NCBI RefSeq assembly: GCF_902859735.1
Contig: NZ_CADIJY010000003.1
Coordinates: forward strand, 310,001-374,000
Length of the DNA: 64,000 nt
Direction of reading: 5' to 3'
Source: Achromobacter aegrifaciens
Lineage (GTDB): Bacteria > Pseudomonadota > Gammaproteobacteria > Burkholderiales > Burkholderiaceae_B
Shown here: one piece after another, positions 16,609 to 24,197 of the stretch
How positions within the stretch are numbered: the first letter of the stretch is position 1
How the letters are laid out: every line of letters starts with the position of its first letter
Program-made: the position numbers and the translations under genes
The notes under the pieces: model-generated
The model's database searches: none
The model's input: only the letters and a program-made list of their open reading frames with translations
Told to the model about the DNA's origin: nothing

Positions 16609-18006
16609 ATGAGTCAGAATTTCGTCAATCCGGACCAGATCCGCGCCTGGTTCTCCCGCGCCATGTCCGACATGTACAAGTCGGAAGTGCCGCTGTACGA
16701 CACGCTGCTGGACCTGGTCGCCCAGGTCAACGCCAAGACGCTGGCCGAACAGCCCGAGTTGGCCGCCCAACTGGCCCGCACGGGCGAGATCGAGCGCCTG
16801 GACATCGAGCGCCACGGCGCGATCCGCGTCGGCACCGCGCAGGAACTGGCCAACATGCGGCGCGTGTTCGCCGTGATGGGCATGCAGCCGGTGGGCTACT
16901 ACGATCTGTCGCCGGCCGGCGTACCGGTGCATTCCACCGCCTTCCGTGCCACCCACGAAGCCTCGCTGCAGGCCAGCCCCTTCCGCGTCTTCACCTCGCT
17001 GCTGCGGCTGGAACTGATCGCCGACGAGGCCCTGCGCGAGAAGGCCGCGCGCGTCCTGGCCGCGCGCCAGATATTCACCGCGCGTACGCTGGAACTCGCG
17101 GCCCGCTTTGAGGCGCAGGGCGGACTGGTTGAAGCCGAGGCCCGCGAATTCGTGGCCGAAGCCCTGCACACTTTCCGCTGGCACAGCGAGGCCACCGTCA
17201 GCCTGGACGACTACGAGGAACTGCACGGCCAGCACCGCCTGATCGCCGACGTGGTGGCCTTCAAGGGCCCGCACATCAATCACCTGACTCCGCGCACGCT
17301 GGACATCGACGAGGCCCAGGCCGAGATGCCGCGCCGCGGCGTGTCAGCGAAGGCCGTGATCGAAGGCCCGCCGCCGCGCAAATGTCCGATCCTGCTGCGC
17401 CAGACCAGCTTCAAGGCGCTGGAGGAAGCGGTCCTGTTCGCCGGCGCCGACGGCCAGTCCGCGGCCGGCAGCCACACGGCGCGCTTCGGCGAGATCGAGC
17501 AGCGCGGCGTCGCGCTGACCCGCAAGGGCCGCGCGCTCTACGACCAATTGCTGGACCTGGCCCGCAGCCGCATCAGCGGCGCGCCCAACGAAGGCAATGC
17601 CGCGGCCTATATGCAGAACCTGCAGGACTGTTTCGCCGCCTTCCCGGATGACTATGACGCGCTGCATGCGCAGGGGCTGGCCTATTTCCGCTATTTCCTG
17701 ACCGGCAAGGACGGCGCGGATGCGCAAGCCAGCCTGCAGGACCTGATCGCCCAGGGCTACATCCGCTTCGAGCCGCTGGTGTACGAGGACTTCCTGCCCG
17801 TCAGCGCGGCCGGCATCTTCCAGTCGAACCTGGGCGACAAGGCCCAGGCCGAATACGCGCAGAACGCCAGCCAGGCGGCTTTCGAGCAGGCCCTGGGCGC
17901 CCAGGTGCAGGACGAGCTGGCGCTCTACCAGGACACGCAGGACCGTTCGCTGGCCGCCTGCATGCAGGCGCTGCGCGCACAGGCCGGCTCGCCGGTGGCC
18001 GCATGA
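16609..18006 (+). CDS. hglS: 2-oxoadipate dioxygenase/decarboxylase family protein (HglS/YdcJ, DUF1338)
   Basis: The 465-residue protein matches the DUF1338 family, whose Pseudomonas putida member HglS converts 2-oxoadipate to D-2-hydroxyglutarate in lysine catabolism using Fe(II) and O2. Probable metal ligands are His69 (ERHGAIRVG), His222 or His225 (GPHINHLTP) and Glu295 or Glu297 (FGEIEQRG). The length equals HglS. ATG 16609 is chosen because it matches the family N-terminus; no strong ribosome site is seen. The stop overlaps the next gene by 4 bp. Activity on 2-oxoadipate is inferred from family membership. Confidence 0.85.
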   Translation: MSQNFVNPDQIRAWFSRAMSDMYKSEVPLYDTLLDLVAQVNAKTLAEQPELAAQLARTGEIERLDIERHGAIRVGTAQELANMRRVFAVMGMQPVGYYDLSPAGVPVHSTAFRATHEASLQASPFRVFTSLLRLELIADEALREKAARVLAARQIFTARTLELAARFEAQGGLVEAEAREFVAEALHTFRWHSEATVSLDDYEELHGQHRLIADVVAFKGPHINHLTPRTLDIDEAQAEMPRRGVSAKAVIEGPPPRKCPILLRQTSFKALEEAVLFAGADGQSAAGSHTARFGEIEQRGVALTRKGRALYDQLLDLARSRISGAPNEGNAAAYMQNLQDCFAAFPDDYDALHAQGLAYFRYFLTGKDGADAQASLQDLIAQGYIRFEPLVYEDFLPVSAAGIFQSNLGDKAQAEYAQNASQAAFEQALGAQVQDELALYQDTQDRSLAACMQALRAQAGSPVAA

Positions 18007-19178
18007 GCCGTCTGGATCGTTGCCTGTCCGTGCGCGACTTCGAACGCGAGGCGCGGCGCATCATGCCGCGCTGCGTCGAAGGCTACGTCTGCGGCGGCAC
18101 CGAGGACGGCGCCTCGCTGGCCGAGAGCGTGCGCGCATTGAGCGACGTGGGTTTCCGGCCGCGCGGCCTGCGCGTGGTGGACCAGCGCAGCAGCCAGGTC
18201 GAACTCTACGGCCAGCGCTACGCCATGCCGGTGGGCTTCGCGCCTACCGGGTTCTCCGCCATCGTCATGCATGAGTGCGACCTGGCGCTGGCGCAGGCCG
18301 CCCAGCAGGCCGAGATTCCCTTCATCATCAGCGGCGCTTCCAGCGTGCCGCTGGAACGCTTGCAGGAGGCCACGGGCAAGCGCTGCTGGTACCAGGCCTA
18401 TCTGCCGGGCAATACCGAGCGCATCGGCAAGCTGATGGCGCGGCTGCGCCAGGCCGAGATCCCGGTGCTGGTCGTGACCATCGACACCTGCGTCGGCGCC
18501 AACCGCGAGAACCTGCAGAAGCTCTCGTTCACCGTGCCCTTCAAGCTCAGCCCCAGCGTGATGCTGGACGGCATGCGCCACCCGCGCTGGAGCTTCAACG
18601 TCTTCCTGCGCACGCTGCTGGGCAGCGGCATCCCCAGGTTCTCGAACCTGTACGAAGAGATCGGCCCGCCCATCACCCAGGACCCGCCCAACGGCTTTCG
18701 CGGCGAACGCGACAAGCTGTCGTGGGAACACATCCGCTGGATCCGCGAGAACTGGCCGGGCAAGCTGGTGCTCAAGGGCGTGATGCATCCCGATGATGCG
18801 CGCCTGGCCTGCGCGGCGGGCGCCGACGGCGTGATCGTGTCGAACCACGGCGGACGCCAGCTGGATGGCTGCATCTCGCCCTTGCAGGCGTTGCCCGACG
18901 TGGTGGCCGCGGTGCCGCCCGGCTTCCCGGTCATGGTGGATGGCGGTTTTCGCCGCGGCTCCGACGTGCTCAAGGCCGTGGCCCTGGGCGCGCGCATGGT
19001 CTTCACCGGCCGGCCCCAATTGTTCGGCGCGGCCGTGGCCGGCAGCGCCGGCATCCGCAAAGTGGCGGACATATTCCGCAGCGAGATCTCGACCAACATG
19101 GCGCTGCTCGGCTGCGCGACGCTGGCCGATCTCACGCCGGACCTGATCGCGCCCTTGCGGCCGGCAGGCGCCGTCTGA
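18003..19178 (+). CDS. FMN-dependent alpha-hydroxy-acid oxidase/dehydrogenase (LldD/glycolate oxidase family)
   Basis: The 391-residue TIM-barrel flavoprotein oxidises 2-hydroxy acids to 2-oxo acids. Family landmarks are MPVGFAPTGFSAIVM, the FMN segment IISGASSVPLE, WYQAYLPG, VVTIDTC, LKGVMHPDDA, and the catalytic SNHGGRQLDG with active-site histidine and arginine, then MVDGGFRRGSDVLKAVALGA. Translation is coupled to the HglS-like gene by a 4-bp overlap, so it may oxidise 2-hydroxyglutarate to 2-oxoglutarate. Most family members prefer the L/S enantiomer, whereas HglS makes the D form, so the link is a hypothesis. Confidence 0.9.
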   Translation: MSRLDRCLSVRDFEREARRIMPRCVEGYVCGGTEDGASLAESVRALSDVGFRPRGLRVVDQRSSQVELYGQRYAMPVGFAPTGFSAIVMHECDLALAQAAQQAEIPFIISGASSVPLERLQEATGKRCWYQAYLPGNTERIGKLMARLRQAEIPVLVVTIDTCVGANRENLQKLSFTVPFKLSPSVMLDGMRHPRWSFNVFLRTLLGSGIPRFSNLYEEIGPPITQDPPNGFRGERDKLSWEHIRWIRENWPGKLVLKGVMHPDDARLACAAGADGVIVSNHGGRQLDGCISPLQALPDVVAAVPPGFPVMVDGGFRRGSDVLKAVALGARMVFTGRPQLFGAAVAGSAGIRKVADIFRSEISTNMALLGCATLADLTPDLIAPLRPAGAV

Positions 19179-19276
19179 CGCGGGCGGCTGTGCCGCTCCG
19201 GGCAGCAGCGCCCGCACAACAACAAAAAACGGCGCGCATCCCCATGCGCGCCCATCCGTTTTCGACAGGAGGAAAC

Positions 19277-20266
19277 ATGAAGAAGATCTATACCAAACTG
19301 GCCGGCGTGGCGGCAGTGCTGGCGTGCATCGCCAGCGGACCGGCGCAGGCCCAGGCCGGCGCCTATCCGACCAAGCCGGTGCGGCTGGTCGTGGGCTACG
19401 CCCCGGGCGGCACCACCGACATCAGCGCGCGCATGATCGCCGACGTGCTGGGCAAGGAGTTCGGCCAGACCTTCGTGGTGGAGAACAAGCCCGGCGCCAA
19501 CAGCAACATCGGCGCCGAGTCCGTCGCCCGCTCGGCGCCCGACGGCTACACGCTGTTCGTCGGATCGATTTCCACCGCGATCAACCAGTCGCTCTATTCC
19601 AAGATGTCCTATGACGCGCTCAAGGACCTGGACGCCGTCGCCCTGCTAAACGTGGTGCCCAACATCCTGGCCGTCAACGCCAGCGTGCCCGTCAAGTCGG
19701 TGCAGGAATACATCGCCTACGCCAAGAAGAACCCCGGCAAGCTCACCTGCGCTTCGCCCGGCAACGGCTCGTCCGCCCACCTGGGCTGCGAACTCTTCAA
19801 GATGAAGACCGGCGTCGATATCCTGCACGTTCCGTACCGCGGCAGCGGCCCGGCCGTGGCCGACCTGCTGGGCGGCCAGGTGGACTCCATCTTCGACAAC
19901 CTGCCGCCGCTGCTGCCGCATGTGCGCGCCGGCAAGCTGACGGGTCTTGCCGTCACCACCGCCAGCCGCGTGCCGTTCGCCCCGGAAATCCCCACCATCG
20001 CCGAATCCGGCGTGGAGGGCTTCGACGTGGCGGCCTGGTTCGGCGTGTACGCGCCGGCCGGCACCCCGCCCGAAATCGTCCAGAAGATCAACGCCGCCAT
20101 CAACAAGGCCCTGACCTCCGACGCCGCGCTGGCCGCCAGCTATCAGACCAATGGCTTCCTGATGCCCCCGCCGCCCAACACGCCGCAAGCATTCAAGGCC
20201 TTCATGGAAAGCGAAACCCGCAAGTGGGGCGAAGTCGTCAAGGCGACCAACCTGCAGATCAACTGA
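19277..20266 (+). CDS. Tripartite tricarboxylate transporter-type (Bug) solute receptor
   Basis: The 329-residue periplasmic binding protein has a signal peptide (cleavage after AQAQA) and Bug/TctC motifs: YPTKPVRLVVGYAPGGTTDISAR, VVENKPGANSNIGAESVARSAPDGYTL and VPYRGSGPAVADLLGGQV. Bug proteins usually bind carboxylates or amino-acid-like acids. No TctA/TctB membrane genes lie nearby, so it is an orphan receptor, as is common in Bordetella and Achromobacter. AGGAGG precedes the ATG. Its place behind the hydroxy-acid oxidase suggests a lysine-derived or dicarboxylate ligand (inference). Confidence 0.92.
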   Translation: MKKIYTKLAGVAAVLACIASGPAQAQAGAYPTKPVRLVVGYAPGGTTDISARMIADVLGKEFGQTFVVENKPGANSNIGAESVARSAPDGYTLFVGSISTAINQSLYSKMSYDALKDLDAVALLNVVPNILAVNASVPVKSVQEYIAYAKKNPGKLTCASPGNGSSAHLGCELFKMKTGVDILHVPYRGSGPAVADLLGGQVDSIFDNLPPLLPHVRAGKLTGLAVTTASRVPFAPEIPTIAESGVEGFDVAAWFGVYAPAGTPPEIVQKINAAINKALTSDAALAASYQTNGFLMPPPPNTPQAFKAFMESETRKWGEVVKATNLQIN

Positions 20267-20425
20267 TAGGCGGGGAGAGGGGGCGTCCGCGGCTCCTCTG
20301 GATAATCCTTGGGGGGACGGATTGGTGGCATGCCAGCGACAAAGCGGCACGGAACCACCCGTTTCCCAATTTGCGTGATAGAATGTTCGACTTTCCAGGA
20401 AAGCACGCTTTTCTGGCTGAAGTTA

Positions 20426-20510
20426 GCCGACGTGGTGAAATTGGTAGACACGCTATCTTGAGGGGGTAGTGGCGAAAGCTGTGCGAGTTCGAGTCTCGCC
20501 GTCGGCACCA
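20426..20510 (+). tRNA. tRNA-Leu (anticodon GAG)
   Basis: 85-nt class II tRNA. The acceptor stem GCCGACG pairs with CGTCGGC, the discriminator is A and CCA is encoded. The anticodon arm CTATC-TTGAGGG-GGTAG gives anticodon GAG, and the T arm has GTTCGAGTC. A -10-like TAGAAT lies at 20379-20384. Confidence 0.96.
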
Positions 20511-20520
20511 AGAATTTGTT

Positions 20521-20583
20521 CCAGGGGTCGCCCCTGGAAAACGCAAAAGACCCGCATTCCTTTGACCAGGATGCGGGTTTTTT
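20521..20583 (+). terminator. Hairpin and Rho-independent terminator after tRNA-Leu
   Basis: A 7-bp hairpin CCAGGGG-TCG-CCCCTGG (20521-20537) is followed by a second stem ACCCGCAT / ATGCGGGT (20550-20577) ending in six T residues. The second element is the likely terminator. Confidence 0.85.
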
Positions 20584-20793
20584 CATTTCGCGGTGTTCCC
20601 AGCGCCGCGGCAACTATCGGGAACGCATGGCCAGCCAGCTGCGGCAGTCTACCCGCACTCAAAGGCGCTGCCATATGCCGCGAGCAGAGTCTTGCACCGT
20701 CAGACCGGCAATGTTTCGAAGCAATTGCCCGTGAATCCCTGATTCCAAGAGCCTGCTATAAAGTCGGCTACAGCTTTTCTGCAGGACCAGGAA

Positions 20794-21063
20794 ATGTCCA
20801 TTCAAACGTTGAGCCGCTGTGGTGTGGCGATTTTCGCGGCTGCGCTGATGGCCGGTTGCTCGTCCAGCGGTTCCAAGACTTCGGATCAGGCTGCCGCCAA
20901 GTCGTATTCCTCCTCTGCCCGCGCCGGCGGCGAGTGCGCGAGCCGCAGCAAGTGCATCTACAAGGGTGCCTACGAATCAGGGGAACGGAACTACGCCGAA
21001 GCGGAAGCCAAGCGCCTGAACATGGCCGAGCTGGAGCGCCTGCGTCGCGCTTTCGGCAATTGA
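20794..21063 (+). CDS. Small lipoprotein of unknown function (89 residues)
   Basis: A lipoprotein signal peptide ends with lipobox LMAGC (Cys22). The mature chain begins with a serine-rich linker and contains two further cysteines (GECASRSKC) that could form a disulphide, then an amphipathic stretch AEAEAKRLNMAELERLRRAF. AGGACCAGGAA precedes the ATG. No family is recognised. It lies between the tRNA-Leu terminator and a GrpB gene, with 41 bp to the latter, so the two may be co-transcribed. Confidence 0.8.
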   Translation: MSIQTLSRCGVAIFAAALMAGCSSSGSKTSDQAAAKSYSSSARAGGECASRSKCIYKGAYESGERNYAEAEAKRLNMAELERLRRAFGN

Positions 21064-21104
21064 ACCCGGCTGGAAACCGGCGCGCGCCCACGCCGGAAGA
21101 AATC

Positions 21105-21671
21105 ATGCGGCACTACGACTCGGATCCGGACGAGGATCCCTGGGTCCGTGGCAAGCCGGCGCCGGAATTGGTCGCGGTCGTACCCTATGACCCTGATTGG
21201 CCGGTCCGTTATGGCCAGCTTGCGACGCAGGTGCGCGAGGCCTTGGGACCGGCGGCGCTTGCGGTCGAGCATATGGGATCGACGGCGGTTCCGGGCCTGC
21301 CGGCCAAGCCGGTGATAGATATAGACCTGACAGTGGCCGACCCCGTCCAGGAGGACTCTTATGTCCCCGCGCTGGAGGCGGCCGGTTACGCGCTGGTCTT
21401 GCGGGAGCCGTCCTGGCATCAGCACCGTCTTTTGCAGCTGGCCGCGCCGCGCGTGAACCTGCATGTGTTCGGCCCGGACTGCCCCGAGAACGTCCGCCAC
21501 CGGATGTTCCGCGACTGGCTGCGCCAGCACGACGCCGATCGCGATCTGTATGCCCAGGCCAAGCGCGAGGCGGCGGTCGGCGCGATGCAGGTCATGGACT
21601 ACAACAAGCGCAAGGAAGCCGTCCTGCGCCAGATCTACCAGCGCATGTTCCGCGCCGCCGGCTTCATCTGA
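21105..21671 (+). CDS. GrpB/UPF0157 family nucleotidyltransferase-like protein
   Basis: The 188-residue protein has the GrpB pattern: VAVVPYDPDWPVRY at the start, the nucleotidyltransferase-like core VEHMGSTAVPGLPAKPVIDIDLTV, and the C-terminal NLHVF, FRDWLRQHDADRDLYAQAKREA and YNKRKEAVLRQI. The core resembles the Pol beta superfamily (GS followed by an acidic pair), but the substrate is unknown. The 5' 30 codons are not conserved with the family, so the true start could be slightly later. Confidence 0.88.
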   Translation: MRHYDSDPDEDPWVRGKPAPELVAVVPYDPDWPVRYGQLATQVREALGPAALAVEHMGSTAVPGLPAKPVIDIDLTVADPVQEDSYVPALEAAGYALVLREPSWHQHRLLQLAAPRVNLHVFGPDCPENVRHRMFRDWLRQHDADRDLYAQAKREAAVGAMQVMDYNKRKEAVLRQIYQRMFRAAGFI

Positions 21672-21702
21672 GGCGCGCCGGCGCGGACTTTCTCCATTCG
21701 CC

Positions 21703-22911
21703 TCAGTAGTGGCTTTTGAGCGGCACGGCCGGGTCGGCCAGCACGTCGCGGGGCGGGTTCAGACCCAGCTCCAACAGCTTGCGCGCCGCCAGGTGGTCCA
21801 TTGGGGCGTTGATCGATTCGACGCAGACCAGATGGCCGTCGGCAAAGTGCAGGATCGAGAAGCTGCCGGGCTTGGCGCCCGGGCGCAGTACGCGCTCGGT
21901 GTCCGGCGGCGCCAGGCCGGCGATCTGCAGGCGCAAGGCGCCCTGGTCGGACCAGAACCAGGGCAGGGCGTGATACGGGGTCTTGGTGCCGAGCAGCACG
22001 CCGGCCAGGGTGCGGGCCTGGTCGTTGGCGTTCTGCACCGACTCCAGGCGCAGGGTCTTGCCCCAGCGCGCATACGGAAACGAGGTGCAGTCGCCGATGG
22101 CGTAGATGCCGGGCGCCGAGGTTTGCATCAGCCCGTCCACCACGATGCCGTTCAGGCAGTCCAGGCCCGCGGCCTGCGCCAGCGTGATCTCGGGCACGGC
22201 GCCGATGCCGGCGACCAGCAGGTCCACCGGATGCTCCACGTCGTTGACGACTACGCTGCGCACGCGGCCGTTCTCGGTCCGGATGTGTTGCAGGTCGGAG
22301 GACAGGCGCAGGTCGACGCCGGACTCGTGCAGCACGCGGGCGACGTGGTCCGAGGCTTCGGGCGACACGGAACGCGCCAGCAGGCGCGGCGCGGATTCGA
22401 AGACGGTGACCGGGCGTCCCAGGGCGCCGGCCGTGGCCGCGATTTCCAGGCCGATGAAACCGCCGCCCACGACCGTGACCGAAGGCGCGTCGGCGATCGC
22501 GGCGCGCAGGCGCGCGGCATCGTCGGCGTTGCGCAGGTAGATCAGGTTCTGGAGCTCATCAGGGACGTCCGGCAGGCGCCGCGCGCGCGTGCCGGTGGCC
22601 AGCACCAGCGCGTCATAGTCCAGCTGTTTGCCCGAAGCCAGCGTCAAGCGGCGCGCGTCGCGGTCTATGCCGACCGCGGGATCGGCCAGCAGCACCTGCA
22701 CGCCGGCGTCGGCGTAGACCGCCTCGGCGCGCAGCAGCTGGATCGGGGCTTCCGGATCCTTGATGTAGGTCTTGGAGAGCGGCGGGCGGTGGTAGGGCAG
22801 CGAGGCCTCTTCGCACACCAGCGTCAGGCTGCCGGGAAAGCCGCCTTCTATCAGGCTGGCGCACAATTGCGCCGCCGCGTGGCCGCCGCCGACGATTACC
22901 ACCTTCTGCAT
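21703..22911 (-). CDS. FAD-dependent ferredoxin reductase (rhodocoxin/putidaredoxin reductase-like)
   Basis: The 402-residue flavoprotein transfers electrons from NAD(P)H to a ferredoxin of an oxygenase. It has an N-terminal FAD loop VVIVGGGHAAAQ, HRPPLSKTY, the NAD loop VTVVGGGFIGLEIAA, the FAD motif GIYAIGDC, and the reductase C-terminal domain starting near LPWFWSDQG. No ferredoxin, P450 or dioxygenase gene is adjacent, so its redox partner is elsewhere in the genome. It converges on the GrpB gene. Confidence 0.9.
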   Translation of the reverse strand: MQKVVIVGGGHAAAQLCASLIEGGFPGSLTLVCEEASLPYHRPPLSKTYIKDPEAPIQLLRAEAVYADAGVQVLLADPAVGIDRDARRLTLASGKQLDYDALVLATGTRARRLPDVPDELQNLIYLRNADDAARLRAAIADAPSVTVVGGGFIGLEIAATAGALGRPVTVFESAPRLLARSVSPEASDHVARVLHESGVDLRLSSDLQHIRTENGRVRSVVVNDVEHPVDLLVAGIGAVPEITLAQAAGLDCLNGIVVDGLMQTSAPGIYAIGDCTSFPYARWGKTLRLESVQNANDQARTLAGVLLGTKTPYHALPWFWSDQGALRLQIAGLAPPDTERVLRPGAKPGSFSILHFADGHLVCVESINAPMDHLAARKLLELGLNPPRDVLADPAVPLKSHY

Positions 22912-23045
22912 GCATGACTCCTGTTCTGCCTGGCCCGGTCTCGGGCCGAATCGGCAATGCTACCGCAGGTGGCAGCTGGAGGAAGTGCATGAAAGTGGGC
23001 ACTGCGCGTCCGAACGAGATCGGGTCGCAGCGATTGGGGGCGGGT

Positions 23046-23225
23046 TCAGGCGCCCGGCAGCATGTAGCGGGCGGAAACGGCCAGGATGCGCTGCGCGGAT
23101 TCTCGCAGCCTGCGCGCTTCGCGGTGGGCGTGGAGGGAAACCACGGCGTCGTAGCGGCGCGCGCTGAGCGGGCCGGCCAGTAGCACCGGGCGGCGGGTAA
23201 GTATCGGGGATATCAAGCGTTGCAT
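23046..23225 (-). CDS. Possible small basic protein (59 residues), hypothetical
   Basis: In the 570-bp gap between the ferredoxin reductase and the cupin regulator, an ATG preceded by GCAGGA about 9 bases upstream opens a 59-codon frame rich in Arg and Ala (TRRPVLLAGPLSARRYDAVV; HREARRLRESAQRILAVSARY). The mid-portion could form an amphipathic helix. A -10-like TATAAA on the same strand lies at 23308-23313. No homologue is recognised and it may be non-coding. Nothing else is seen in the rest of this gap apart from the hairpin at 23452. Confidence 0.35.
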   Translation of the reverse strand: MQRLISPILTRRPVLLAGPLSARRYDAVVSLHAHREARRLRESAQRILAVSARYMLPGA

Positions 23226-23451
23226 GTGGAGCATTCCTGCGGGCGTCAGGCCCTGTCGATGCCAGGTATCGTAAGGCGGCCAGGGGCGGCGGCCAACGAA
23301 ATACCTTTTATATGAATATCCGGCGCGCGCCCGGGATCGGGGGCTGGCGGATATCCGGACGCCAGTATCGCCCGCGAGTATGACAGCCATATGCCAGTGC
23401 TGCGCGCGGCCGCCCGGCAGGGAACGGGCAGGCCGGCGCACAGGCGTTCCG

Positions 23452-23478
23452 GGCGGCCGCGCCCTTAACGCGGCCGCC
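23452..23478 (-). terminator. GC-rich hairpin after the cupin regulator
   Basis: Perfect 10-bp stem GGCGGCCGCG / CGCGGCCGCC with loop CCCTTAA, just beyond the stop codon of the minus-strand regulator gene. No T run follows, so termination is uncertain. Confidence 0.5.
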
Positions 23479-23481
23479 GCC

Positions 23482-24114
23482 TCAGGGCGCCTTCAACCGC
23501 GACGGCACCTCGCCCACGTCGCTGCAGACCGCCAGCACTTCGGCGGGCTTCTTGCTCATGGACAGGTACACGTGGCCGATGCTGCTGTCGAAGTAGGCGG
23601 TCTCCAGCTTGCCCAGCACGACGCTGTCGCCGTTTTCGAACTGGATGCGGACCTTGCCCGACAGCACCAGCGCGAATTCCTGGCCCGGGTGCCGGATGTA
23701 GTCCTCGAACTCCACCACCTTGCGCGAGTCGATGAGCGCCAGCATGGGCGTCATCTTCTTGCCGGGGTATTCGCCCATGAGCAGGCGGTAGTGGTAGTTC
23801 TCGGTGACGTAGTCGCGGGCGTCGCTGAGCTTGTTCTTGACGAAGGTGGGGGCGACGGCGGCCTGCGAGGCGTCCGGCAGCATGAACATGCGGGTCATGT
23901 CTATGCCGAGCGCGCCGGCCAGCGCGGCGAACTTCTCGTAGCTGAGGGCAATCTGCCCCAGCTCCGCCTTGGACAGCGTCGAGACCGCGATGCCGCTGGC
24001 GCGGGACAGCGCCTGCAGGGTCATCTTGCGCGCCTTGCGCTCGGCCCGCAGGCGAGCGCCCATTTCTTCCTTGCCGACGATCTCGGGCGGGGATGTAGTG
24101 CCGGGTAGGGCCAT
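23482..24114 (-). CDS. XRE-type helix-turn-helix regulator with C-terminal cupin domain
   Basis: The 210-residue protein has an XRE helix-turn-helix (MGARLRAERKARKMTLQALSR; IAVSTLSKAELGQIALSYEKF, residues about 18-75) and a cupin barrel (FEDYIRHPGQEFALVLSGKVRIQFENGDSVVL, residues about 130-205). This architecture is typical of regulators of amino-acid and polyamine use, such as PuuR. It is the last gene of the D-amino-acid cluster, 83 bp after the D-aminoacylase gene. The inverted repeat at 34371-34398 in the cluster promoter is its candidate target. Confidence 0.9.
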   Translation of the reverse strand: MALPGTTSPPEIVGKEEMGARLRAERKARKMTLQALSRASGIAVSTLSKAELGQIALSYEKFAALAGALGIDMTRMFMLPDASQAAVAPTFVKNKLSDARDYVTENYHYRLLMGEYPGKKMTPMLALIDSRKVVEFEDYIRHPGQEFALVLSGKVRIQFENGDSVVLGKLETAYFDSSIGHVYLSMSKKPAEVLAVCSDVGEVPSRLKAP

Positions 24115-24197
24115 GTAGCGATCTGGCAGGTGGGAGGTGGTTGGGGCAGGGCCCGCAAGCCCCGCTGCGTATGCCGGATTGTAAGGGCTGGCCGGGA

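Noticed and set aside
20521-20583. Repeats downstream of tRNA-Leu considered as an integrative-element attachment site
   Set aside because: They fold into a plain hairpin and terminator, no second copy of the tRNA 3' end was noticed, and no integrase gene is nearby.
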